Positions 12,645 to 19,518 of a DNA stretch of 20,120 nucleotides are shown here, piece after piece (position 1 is the stretch's first letter; each line of letters starts with the position of its first letter). A model generated the notes under the pieces. That model was given only the letters and a program-made list of their open reading frames with translations. It was not told the DNA's origin and made no database searches. Origin of the DNA: a virus; the IMG/VR virus record IMGVR_UViG_3300034280_000075, positions 1 to 20,120 of that record, one strand, 5' to 3'. A program made the position numbers and the translations under genes.

Positions 12645-12695
12645 GTTAGATAGCGACCCATGACTCAGTGGGATGCTATTTTGAAACCAGTTATT
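12645..12695 (+). promoter_or_regulatory. Leader hairpin and copied segment before polymerase operon
   Basis: TTAGATAGCGA followed by CCCAT-GACTCA-GTGGG (12657-12672), then a 21-base segment (12675-12695) identical to 2104-2124 that contains ACCAGTTATT. A leader-family member placed after a terminator. No clear -35/-10 is seen nearby. Confidence 0.6.
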
Positions 12696-12706
12696 AAAGA
12701 GAGAAA

Positions 12707-12895
12707 ATGCCGAGACCCAAACCCCCCGCGCCTCTCATAGGCAGGCAGATCAGACTATCCGACAAGCAGTGGTTAATCTTAAACCAGCTTGGTGGCGCGG
12801 AATGGTTGCGAACACTCTTAGAGAAGAAAGCGCCATTCCCTACGTCGTACTATAAAAAACTTTTAGAGAAACCAAATGTCACTGATAACGATTGA
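12707..12895 (+). CDS. Small hypothetical protein (62 aa)
   Basis: Encodes 62 residues: a Pro-rich basic N-terminus (MPRPKPPAPLIGR), then QIRLSDKQWLILNQLGGAEW and LRTLLEKK, then a polar tail. The RLSxxQW...LGGAxWLR pattern occurs in short phage and plasmid proteins and resembles a ribbon-helix-helix start (strand then helix). It could therefore be a small DNA-binding regulator, at low certainty. A weak AGAGAGAAA precedes the ATG. Its last 20 bases overlap the polymerase gene. Confidence 0.7.
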   Translation: MPRPKPPAPLIGRQIRLSDKQWLILNQLGGAEWLRTLLEKKAPFPTSYYKKLLEKPNVTDND

Positions 12896-14750
12896 CTTTG
12901 AGACTTACTACGATAGCAAGATCAAGCTAGGCTTCAAGCATCAGACCACTGAGGAATACATACGCGACAAGCGTTTTGAAGTTATCGGTGTGGGCGTGAA
13001 GGTAGACGAGCAACCGACTGTCTGGGTATCAGGCGGTAAGGATAAGCTAAAAGAATTCTTAGCATCATTTGATTGGGGCAGCAGCGCGCTTCTGTGCCAC
13101 AACACCCTCTTCGATGGAGCAATTCTTAGTTGGATCTACGGCATCACGCCCGCGTTCATGTTCGACACTCTATGTATGGCGCGCGCGATTCATGGTGTTG
13201 AGGCAGGTGGCTCACTCAAGGCGTTGGCTGACCGCTACGAGATTGGAGTTAAGGGCGAGGAAGTGATTGCCGCTGAAGGCAAGGCACGACTCGACTTCAA
13301 CAAAGAAGAACTCGAGCGATATGGAGAGTATTGCAAGAACGACGTTGACCTAACCCTCAAGCTATTCAAGATATTGTCGAGCGCGTTTCCTGAGAACGAG
13401 ATGAAGCTGATCGACATGACTCTGCGGATGTTCACGCACCCTGTGTTCTTTGTTGATGATGCGCTACTGCAAGAGCGCTACGACGAACTGAAAGACGAGA
13501 AAGAGCAACTGCTCGAGGGCTTGATGGAGAAACTTAACTGTGAAACTGCAGAGGCAGTGCGTAAAAAGCTAGCCAGTAATAAACAGTTCGCTGAATTGTT
13601 AGTCGAGCGCGGGGTTGAGGCTCCGATGAAAGAAAGTAAAACCACAGGAAAACAAACTTATGCACTTGCTAAAAATGACGAGGGATTTCTTAAACTCACT
13701 GAGCATGATGACCCCTTCATACAACAACTCTGCGCAGTCAGACTCGGAACCAAGTCCACAATCGAAGAGTCAAGGATTGAAAGATTCATTGATGTTGGGA
13801 AAAGAAATAAAGGCAGGCTACCCATACCTCTTAAATACTACGGAGCGCATACTGGGCGTTGGGCAGGCTCAGACAAGGTCAACTTCCAAAACCTTCCTAG
13901 CCGAGACAAAAAGAAAAAGGCTCTCAAGAACGCGGTGGTTGCGCCCGATGACCACATCGTTATCAACTGCGACTCGTCTCAAATCGAGGCGCGTGTCCTC
14001 GTCTGGCTGGCAGGGCAGGATGATGTTGTCGAGCAGTTTCGCAAGGGAGAGGATGTCTATTCTCTCTTCGCAACCAAGATATATGATCGTCCGATAACCA
14101 AGGCTGACCCAGTGGAACGCTTCGTGGGTAAGACCTGCATCTTGGGTCTAGGCTACGGGACTGGGGCATTAAAGTTACAGCACACGCTCAAGACTCAACC
14201 GCCCGGCGCAGTCGTTACTGAGGACGAGGCTAAGAACTATGTTGATACATACCGCGACGCCAACGACAAGGTGATTAAGTTATGGCGTGATGGTGACAAG
14301 GCGATTGCAGACTTAGCCAACTGGGACGACAAGCTTAAGCCCTATTACTACGGCAAAAACAAGTGCCTCAAGGTTACGAAAGATGGTATAGGTCTGCCTA
14401 ATGGTCTTTCTATCCGATACCCAGACCTCAAACTGGATACGTCAGAATCTAAGTCTCAGTATGTTTACAAGTCACGCAAAGGCCCCGTGTCACTGTGGGG
14501 TGGGTCGCTAGTTGAGAACGTAGTTCAAGCCTTGGCGCGAATCATTGTGGGAGAGCAGATGATCAAGATCAACGAGAAGTATCGCGTTGCGCTGACTGTC
14601 CATGATGCGGCAGTGATCGTGGTTCCCGAAGCGGAGAAGGATGAGGCGCTTGCATATATCGTCGAGTGCATGTCTACGCCACCCGAGTGGGCTAGGGGTT
14701 TACCCGTAACTTGTGAGGCAAAGTTTGCACAAACCTACGGAGAGTGTTAA
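12876..14750 (+). CDS. polA: Family A DNA polymerase with 3'-5' exonuclease (624 aa)
   Basis: Replicative phage polymerase. Exonuclease part: DFETY (Asp7, Glu9), HNTLFDG (75-81, Asp80) and Y152xxxD156 give an intact proofreading set. Polymerase part: TGRWAG (326-331), FQNLPSR (337-343), motif A DSSQIEAR (366-373, Asp366), motif B R415...K419...L423...Y427G, motif C VHDAA (575-579, Asp577). No 5'-3' exonuclease domain, as in other phage enzymes of this size. Two features stand out. Position 423, equal to E. coli Phe762, is Leu. Motif C has HDA where HDE is usual. Start at ATG 12876, inside the previous gene; AGAGAAACC is a modest ribosome binding site. Confidence 0.97.
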   Translation: MSLITIDFETYYDSKIKLGFKHQTTEEYIRDKRFEVIGVGVKVDEQPTVWVSGGKDKLKEFLASFDWGSSALLCHNTLFDGAILSWIYGITPAFMFDTLCMARAIHGVEAGGSLKALADRYEIGVKGEEVIAAEGKARLDFNKEELERYGEYCKNDVDLTLKLFKILSSAFPENEMKLIDMTLRMFTHPVFFVDDALLQERYDELKDEKEQLLEGLMEKLNCETAEAVRKKLASNKQFAELLVERGVEAPMKESKTTGKQTYALAKNDEGFLKLTEHDDPFIQQLCAVRLGTKSTIEESRIERFIDVGKRNKGRLPIPLKYYGAHTGRWAGSDKVNFQNLPSRDKKKKALKNAVVAPDDHIVINCDSSQIEARVLVWLAGQDDVVEQFRKGEDVYSLFATKIYDRPITKADPVERFVGKTCILGLGYGTGALKLQHTLKTQPPGAVVTEDEAKNYVDTYRDANDKVIKLWRDGDKAIADLANWDDKLKPYYYGKNKCLKVTKDGIGLPNGLSIRYPDLKLDTSESKSQYVYKSRKGPVSLWGGSLVENVVQALARIIVGEQMIKINEKYRVALTVHDAAVIVVPEAEKDEALAYIVECMSTPPEWARGLPVTCEAKFAQTYGEC

Positions 14751-14751
14751 T

Positions 14752-14856
14752 ATGTCAAATACAACTTGGCCTTTCCCGCCATTCCCAAACCCCAAGGACA
14801 CGGGCAATCGAGTCCCCAAGTTCAACCCTGACAACCATGAGGACGCACCGCTATGA
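14752..14856 (+). CDS. Tiny Pro/Asn-rich peptide (34 aa)
   Basis: A 34-residue ORF: MSNTTWPFPPFPNPKDTGNR followed by VPKFNPDNHEDAPL. It has GGAGAG ten bases upstream and ends in an ATGA overlap with the next gene, both signs of real translation. Rich in Pro and Asn, with no helix or membrane segment expected. Function unknown. Confidence 0.65.
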   Translation: MSNTTWPFPPFPNPKDTGNRVPKFNPDNHEDAPL

Positions 14857-15095
14857 AACCTTTGAGTGAAACAACTGCGAGGACAACCATAGGCATGATG
14901 CGTTCAATGGCAAGCAATATACCGATCAGTCCGTTTCATTTGATGGCGGCTGATGAAATGGAACAGTTGCTCGAAGAAAGAAAAACAACGCGTAACGACA
15001 CACTAGAAGAAGTTGCCAAAGAGTTTGACAGTATGAAAGCCTTTGGCGACACAGCGGCTAGCTTTGCCGCGTTTGTAAGAGGTATGAAAAAATGA
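14853..15095 (+). CDS. Hypothetical protein (80 aa)
   Basis: An 80-residue, mostly helical protein: MKPLSETTARTTIGMMRSMA ... ending SFAAFVRGMKK. ATGA junctions at both ends couple it to the tiny peptide upstream and the nuclease downstream. No recognised domain. The charged helical centre (EMEQLLEERKTTRNDTLEEV) could form a coiled coil. Confidence 0.75.
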   Translation: MKPLSETTARTTIGMMRSMASNIPISPFHLMAADEMEQLLEERKTTRNDTLEEVAKEFDSMKAFGDTAASFAAFVRGMKK

Positions 15096-15745
15096 GTTTC
15101 ACATGGTCTTTCTCGTCTTACAAGCAGTACCTTAACTGCCCCAAGCAGTACCAAGAAATCAAGGTACTTAAGCGCTTCTATATTAAGCCGACCGCGCAGA
15201 TGAACTACGGCAATGAGGTACACAAGGCTTGTGAAGATTACGTTGGAGAAGGCAAGCCCCTTGCCAAAAACTACCAGCAGTTCAAACCTGTGCTTGACAC
15301 GCTCATGGAGATTGAGGGAACTAGGTATCCCGAGCAGAGGATGGCACTTGATGCTGAAGGTAAGGCATGCGAGTACGGCAAGGGCTACTGGGTGCGGGGT
15401 ATCGTGGACTTGATGATCATCGACGGAGACACTGCGTTCATCATCGACTACAAGACGGGAAGCAACAAGTATCCTGAGCCAAAACAGTTAAAGCTGATGG
15501 CGCTCATGGCGTTTGCCCACTACCCTGAGATCAACCGAATCAAAGCGGGTTTACTCTTCGTAGTGCATAACAGTTTTATGACTGAAGAATATTCTAGGGA
15601 AGACATACCACAGTTATGGGATGCTTTTTATTCTGACTTGAGTAGAATGGAAGCATCGTATACAAACGATGTTTGGAACCCCAACCCAACACCTCTATGC
15701 GGCTGGTGTCCTGTGAACACTTGCCCCCATCACAAGGAAAGATAA
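15092..15745 (+). CDS. PD-(D/E)XK nuclease, Cas4/RecB-like (217 aa)
   Basis: Opening WSFSSYKQYLNCPKQY (residues 5-20) is the family's N-terminal motif. His44, Asp106 (GIVDLM), Asp119 and Lys121 (IIDYKTGS) and Gln132 form the nuclease core. Cys16 with C-terminal Cys203, Cys206 and Cys211 (CGWCPVNTC) match the four-cysteine iron-sulfur arrangement of Cas4 and AddB. Length about 217 agrees with stand-alone phage members. In phages these act in replication or recombination end processing; there is no CRISPR array nearby, so a CRISPR-adaptation role is unlikely. Its stop (TAATG) overlaps the next start. Confidence 0.92.
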   Translation: MSFTWSFSSYKQYLNCPKQYQEIKVLKRFYIKPTAQMNYGNEVHKACEDYVGEGKPLAKNYQQFKPVLDTLMEIEGTRYPEQRMALDAEGKACEYGKGYWVRGIVDLMIIDGDTAFIIDYKTGSNKYPEPKQLKLMALMAFAHYPEINRIKAGLLFVVHNSFMTEEYSREDIPQLWDAFYSDLSRMEASYTNDVWNPNPTPLCGWCPVNTCPHHKER

Positions 15746-16056
15746 TGGCTTACGTTAATAAACCCCGCCCTTACGACAAAGAGTATCAACAACAGAAAGC
15801 CCGTGGCGAACATGAGCGTCGCATGGAGCGTCAGAAGGGGCGTCGTGCAATAGACAAAACAGGCTCAGACGCCAACGGCAATGGTAAGGCTGATAAGCGT
15901 GAAGGTAAGGATGTATCCCACGTTAAAGCCCTCGACAAAGGCGGCTCTAACAAGGATGGTCTGCGCATTCAAAGCGCGGCAAAGAACCGTTCATTCAAGC
16001 GTGACTCCAAAGGTAACTTGGTATCAGAGACTAGCAAGAAAGAACGTAAGAAGTAA
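15745..16056 (+). CDS. HNH-like small basic protein (103 aa)
   Basis: Encodes 103 residues, strongly basic. The core KDVSHVKALDKGGSNKDGLR (56-74), followed by SAAKNRSFKR (77-86), matches small phage HNH-type proteins with the pattern DH..PL..GG.N...NLR...A.KNRSF. Here the residue before His59 is Ser in place of the usual Asp, so activity is doubtful; Asn81 is kept. An N-terminal Lys/Arg/Glu-rich tail (KARGEHERRMERQKGRR) probably contacts DNA. Start at ATG 15745 (AAGGAAAG upstream, overlapping the nuclease stop); the longer frame is a shadow of the nuclease gene. Likely a structure-specific nuclease or an inactive DNA-binding derivative. Confidence 0.8.
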   Translation: MAYVNKPRPYDKEYQQQKARGEHERRMERQKGRRAIDKTGSDANGNGKADKREGKDVSHVKALDKGGSNKDGLRIQSAAKNRSFKRDSKGNLVSETSKKERKK

Positions 16057-16132
16057 TCTCTACTGTTAGGCATGAGTGAGTAGGCTGGGGGGTGTCGTTG
16101 ATCTTGCAGTTGCCCATCCCTTTTATAACCTT

Positions 16133-16215
16133 GTCAGTCAAGCGGTGCTCAGATCTCCCTCTCCTTTCTGCACGACAGGCTTGACCGACTTGCCCCCGTA
16201 AGGGGCTACGTTTTA
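16133..16215 (+). ncRNA. Structured intergenic RNA / leader before helicase
   Basis: GTCAGTCAAGC (16133-16143) can pair with GCTTGACCGAC (16179-16189) at 10 of 11 positions. Inside it GTGC (16145-16148) pairs with GCAC (16170-16173), leaving a 21-base pyrimidine-rich loop. A second hairpin, GCCCC-CGTAA-GGGGC (16192-16206), followed by TACGTTTT, looks like a terminator or attenuator. The whole 16057-16232 gap has no gene. Whether it is a separate small RNA or the helicase gene's leader cannot be told. Confidence 0.5.
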
Positions 16216-16232
16216 ACACAGTAAGGAATAGT

Positions 16233-17789
16233 ATGAATGTAGTAGACGACACAGTTGTTCGGATGGTGATCCCATCTAGCGACTTACAGTTTCTTTTAGG
16301 ACACATAGAGCGATGCGAAGTGCTCAAGGACGATGGCACAAACGCAGAGGTGGTGGTGTACTGGGGCGTACCCGAGATGCAACGCCTTGTACGCGTTTAT
16401 GGAGATGCTCCTAACCCAATGCTCAAAGAGTACGACTGGCCGGGAATGTTTCAGCCGTTCGCTCACCAAAAAGTTACAGCATCGTTCCTTGCCTTACGAG
16501 ATCGCTGCTTCTGTTTCAACGAAGCTGGCACAGGCAAGACCTCCTCAGTCATTTGGGCGGCAGACTACCTCATGCAGTTGGGGATAGTCAAACGAGTCCT
16601 AGTCGTCTGCCCTTTGTCCATCATGTACTCCGCTTGGCAGGCTGACATCTTTAAAACCGCTATGCACAGAACGGTCGGCGTAGCTTATGGAGACGCATCT
16701 AAGCGTAAGAAGATTATTAATGGAGAGTACGAGTTTGTCGTCATCAACTTTGATGGGGTCAACATTGTTCAAGAAGATATTAGTAAAGTAGGGTTTGACC
16801 TAATTGTAATCGATGAAGCCAACGCATATAAAACAGTATCTACAAAACGTTGGAAGACCTTGGCTAAACTGATCACCCCTTCGACCCGCCTCTGGATGAT
16901 GACAGGCACACCTGCCTCGCAGTCTCCACTGGATGCGTTCGGCTTGGCAAAGCTAGTCAACCCCGCTGGCGTACCCAAGTTCTTCACGGCTTGGCGTGAT
17001 CGCGTGATGCAACCTATCAGCAAGTTCAAGTGGATACCCCGCGCTATCGCTCAACAAGAAGTGTTTAGCGCTCTCCAACCTGCGATCCGCTTCGAGAAGG
17101 CAGACTGCCTTGACCTGCCTGAGTTGGTGTATCAGACCCGTGAAGTGCCACTGACGGCCCAGGTAAATAGATATTACCGTGAGTTAAAGAACCAACTGCT
17201 GATAGAAGCAGCGGGTGAACAGATCAGCGCTGTCAACGCGGCAGCCAAGCTGAGTAAGTTGTTGCAGTTGTCGGGAGGAGCAATCTATACCGATGACAAG
17301 GAGGTGGTGGAGTTTGACGTGTCACCACGCCTGAATGCACTGATGGAGGTGTTGGAAGAGACCAAGCACAAGGTAGTCGTGTTTGTTCCGTTCCGCCACA
17401 CCATCGTATTAGTCGCACGTCATTTAAGTTCACAAGGAGTAGCCAATGAAGTTATCAACGGAGATGTGCCTGCAAGGGAGCGGTCTGAGATTATCAACCG
17501 ATTTCAAACACAAACTGACCCAAGAGTTTTAGTTATTCAACCACAGTCCGCATCGCATGGCGTCACGTTAACTGCCGCAGACACTGTTGTGTTTTGGTCT
17601 CCCGTTATGAGCGTTGAGACATACCTGCAATGCGTCGCCCGTATTGACCGAGTCGGTCAGAAAAACAGCATGACAGTTGTTCACCTGCAAGGTTCAGAAG
17701 CCGAACGCAAGGTCTATCAGATGTTGCAAGGCAAGGTTGATACGCACGAACGACTAGTCGATCTGTACAAAGAGGAGTTAGGGATATGA
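16233..17789 (+). CDS. SNF2-type superfamily 2 helicase (518 aa)
   Basis: DNA-dependent ATPase/translocase. N-terminal extension of about 75 residues, then AHQKVTASFLALRDR (Q-motif like), Walker A EAGTGKTSS (97-105), motif Ia VLVVCPLSIM (122-131), DEAN (194-197) in place of DEAH, motif III MTGTPAS (223-229), motif IV VVVFVPFR (381-388), motif V region VLVIQPQSASHGVTLT (432-447) and motif VI QCVARIDRVGQ (466-476). VARIDRVGQ is the SNF2 form of motif VI. Phage members of this group are thought to help replication, recombination or fork restart. Start at ATG 16233 (GTAAGGAATAGT). Its end overlaps the next gene by four bases. Confidence 0.94.
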   Translation: MNVVDDTVVRMVIPSSDLQFLLGHIERCEVLKDDGTNAEVVVYWGVPEMQRLVRVYGDAPNPMLKEYDWPGMFQPFAHQKVTASFLALRDRCFCFNEAGTGKTSSVIWAADYLMQLGIVKRVLVVCPLSIMYSAWQADIFKTAMHRTVGVAYGDASKRKKIINGEYEFVVINFDGVNIVQEDISKVGFDLIVIDEANAYKTVSTKRWKTLAKLITPSTRLWMMTGTPASQSPLDAFGLAKLVNPAGVPKFFTAWRDRVMQPISKFKWIPRAIAQQEVFSALQPAIRFEKADCLDLPELVYQTREVPLTAQVNRYYRELKNQLLIEAAGEQISAVNAAAKLSKLLQLSGGAIYTDDKEVVEFDVSPRLNALMEVLEETKHKVVVFVPFRHTIVLVARHLSSQGVANEVINGDVPARERSEIINRFQTQTDPRVLVIQPQSASHGVTLTAADTVVFWSPVMSVETYLQCVARIDRVGQKNSMTVVHLQGSEAERKVYQMLQGKVDTHERLVDLYKEELGI

Positions 17790-18196
17790 GTGAAACTACT
17801 GAGTTAAATCTCGATGAATTAGTAAAAATATACTTGACAATAAGAAATGAGCGTGAGAAACTCAAGTCTGGTTGGGAAGTAAAAGATGGCGAGCTAGAGC
17901 AGGAGATGAAACTGCTAGAGCAGTCCATGCTAACAGTCTGCAACGATACGAACGCAAGCAGTATCCGCACAGAAAGTGGCACAGTGATTCGGTCTCTCAA
18001 GGAACGATTCACTACAAATGACTGGGACAACTTCAAGAAGTTTGTTCTGGACAACGAGGCGATTGACTTGCTGGAACGTCGTATCCATCAGGGCAATTTC
18101 AAAGAGTTCATGGCTGAGCACAAAGACGATGGTCTACCGCCCGGCGTGAATGTGATGAGGGAGTTCACGATTGTCGTGCGCAAACCCTCCAATTAA
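17786..18196 (+). CDS. Conserved phage protein with coiled-coil N-terminus (136 aa)
   Basis: Encodes 136 residues. The first 50 (IRNEREKLKSGWEVKDGELE...) form a probable coiled coil. SSIRTESGTVIRSLKERFTT and a C-terminal LPPGVNVMREFTIVVRK follow. The order (coiled coil, SIxTxxGTxxRS, DWDxFxxFV, LLERRI, PPGV) is that of a widespread phage family of unknown function, nearly always next to a single-strand-binding-like gene, as here. ATGA overlap with the helicase gene. Likely an accessory replication protein (inference from context). Confidence 0.87.
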   Translation: MSETTELNLDELVKIYLTIRNEREKLKSGWEVKDGELEQEMKLLEQSMLTVCNDTNASSIRTESGTVIRSLKERFTTNDWDNFKKFVLDNEAIDLLERRIHQGNFKEFMAEHKDDGLPPGVNVMREFTIVVRKPSN

Positions 18197-18223
18197 GTTC
18201 AATTTAGTAACAGGAAAATTATC

Positions 18224-19081
18224 ATGAGTAACGATCTCGCAACAATGTTCAGCGGTGCATTAACCCCTATCGCTGGTTTGGATGAAGACACACTTGCCGT
18301 AGCAGGTGGCGCTCGCCAAGGTAGCAAACGCATCTCCATCAAGGGTGGCGTGTTCCGCAAGTATTCTGGCGGTAAAGAAATTGGCGCGATTGAAGACCGC
18401 CACATGAACGTGATCTTCGTCAAGATGGCTCACAAAGCCTCCCGCATGTTCTATGACGCAACGTACCAAGAAGGTCAGAAGGTCAGCCCTGTGTGCTGGT
18501 CTACTGACTCAGAGAAGCCCGATGCAGATGTCAAGACCCCCTGCGCCTCCGCCTGCTTAGATTGCGATAAAGCCGTCAAAGGTTCGGGTCAAGGCGGTAC
18601 AGGTACAGCTTGCCGCTTGTCATGGCGTACAGCCGTGGTCTTGCCTAACGATCCATCAGGCGATGTGATGCAGTTGGTGTTGCCAGCTACTTCATCGTTC
18701 GGCAAGGAAGACAATGGTCGATTCCCTTTCCGTCCGTACATCCAGCATTTGGCTTCACACAACGTAAGCGCTGGCCGGGTAATCACTAAGATGGCCTTCG
18801 ATACAAAATCTCCTACGCCAAAGGTTGTGTTCTCACCAGCTGGTAAGGTTCCAGATGAGGACTTGCAGATCATTGCAAATCAAGCCAAGAGCCCAGCCGC
18901 AGAAGCCGCTATCAAGATGAACGTCTACCAAGCGGATAGCACAGGCGAGATTGAAGTGCCAAGCCACCGCAACGAAGTCGTTGAAGACGAAGCGCCTCCC
19001 GTCAAGGTCGAGTCTAAAAAAGCCGCCGCATCTGAAGAGAAAGACATCTCAGACGTGGTAAAAAAGTGGTCTAAGAAATAA
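18224..19081 (+). CDS. Conserved phage protein, possible ssDNA-binding protein (285 aa)
   Basis: Encodes 285 residues. A Ser/Lys/Gly-rich N-terminal portion (KRISIKGGVFRKYSGG) precedes a cysteine set at 91, 107, 111, 114 and 130 that could bind zinc. The core follows and then a charged tail of about 45 residues (EVVEDEAPPVKVESKKAAAS...) ending DVVKKWSKK. A core plus flexible charged tail, cysteine cluster and a place between helicase and primase fit a single-strand DNA-binding protein of the T4 gp32 style, but no OB-fold motif is recognisable by eye. CAGGAAAATTATC precedes the ATG. Confident it is a real, conserved phage gene; the function is tentative. Confidence 0.85.
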   Translation: MSNDLATMFSGALTPIAGLDEDTLAVAGGARQGSKRISIKGGVFRKYSGGKEIGAIEDRHMNVIFVKMAHKASRMFYDATYQEGQKVSPVCWSTDSEKPDADVKTPCASACLDCDKAVKGSGQGGTGTACRLSWRTAVVLPNDPSGDVMQLVLPATSSFGKEDNGRFPFRPYIQHLASHNVSAGRVITKMAFDTKSPTPKVVFSPAGKVPDEDLQIIANQAKSPAAEAAIKMNVYQADSTGEIEVPSHRNEVVEDEAPPVKVESKKAAASEEKDISDVVKKWSKK

Positions 19082-19090
19082 GGAATAGGA

Positions 19091-19405
19091 ATGTCACGGA
19101 CATACAGCGAAGCTTTTTTGATTGAGTTGCACAAGGCTAACCCGAACAGGGCTGGCATTGCGTTAGCACTTGCTTGTGTGAATGCAAATCTCCCCGCAAA
19201 GTACGTAGCTAACGCGTTAGAAGTAACTCGCATGACGGTCTTTAGTTGGTTCCGTGGCAAACCTTTGCGCCACAACAACCTTGTTAAGGTTGAGACACTA
19301 ACTGACCTGATTGAGAGTGACACTGCCAAAGGTATTCTTCCAGCAAAGAACACTGCGGCGGCTAAAAATTACCTTGAAGATATGGTCGGGAGAAAATTTG
19401 ATTAA
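19091..19405 (+). CDS. Helix-turn-helix phage protein (104 aa)
   Basis: Encodes 104 residues. Residues about 36-59, AKYVANALEVTRMTVFSWFR, match a helix-turn-helix: a helix, an EVT turn and a recognition helix with Trp-Phe-Arg. A basic GKPLRHNN follows. The rest is helical. It lies nine bases after the preceding gene with AAGGAATAGGA as ribosome binding site. A likely DNA-binding regulator of the replication region. The target may be one of the repeat arrays, but nothing in the sequence ties it to a particular site. Confidence 0.8.
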   Translation: MSRTYSEAFLIELHKANPNRAGIALALACVNANLPAKYVANALEVTRMTVFSWFRGKPLRHNNLVKVETLTDLIESDTAKGILPAKNTAAAKNYLEDMVGRKFD

Positions 19406-19479
19406 ATAAAAATCGGGGGGAAAGCCGTCAAAAGTTTTAAAGCTTGCGGACGAGCGGTTAGTACCCCCACCTATTCACC
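19406..19479 (+). other. Intergenic segment with possible structured RNA
   Basis: GGGGG (19416-19420) can pair with CCCCC (19464-19468), enclosing shorter pairings such as CCG/CGG and GTC/GAC around an A/T-rich centre. It lies between the helix-turn-helix gene and a terminator-like hairpin. Only the outer G/C blocks are striking; the fold is a guess. Confidence 0.35.
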
Positions 19480-19503
19480 GAGCGGGCATAGTCCCGCTCT
19501 TTT
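19480..19503 (+). terminator. Terminator-like hairpin
   Basis: GAGCGGG-CATAGT-CCCGCTC (19480-19499), seven pairs, followed by TTTT. It probably ends or attenuates transcription before the primase gene, whose start follows after 15 bases. Confidence 0.75.
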
Positions 19504-19518
19504 CAACTCTGGCGAGAC

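Noticed and set aside
15092-15745. CRISPR-associated Cas4
   Set aside because: The protein is Cas4-like, but there is no CRISPR array and no cas1/cas2 in the window; stand-alone copies are common in phage replication modules.
16057-16232. tRNA gene in the gap before the helicase gene
   Set aside because: No acceptor/T-arm pattern (no GTTCRANYC block) and the visible pairing does not make a cloverleaf.
16031-16339. 102-aa ORF on the minus strand across the intergenic gap
   Set aside because: Overlaps two good + strand genes, has no ribosome binding site, and every supported gene in the window is on the + strand.
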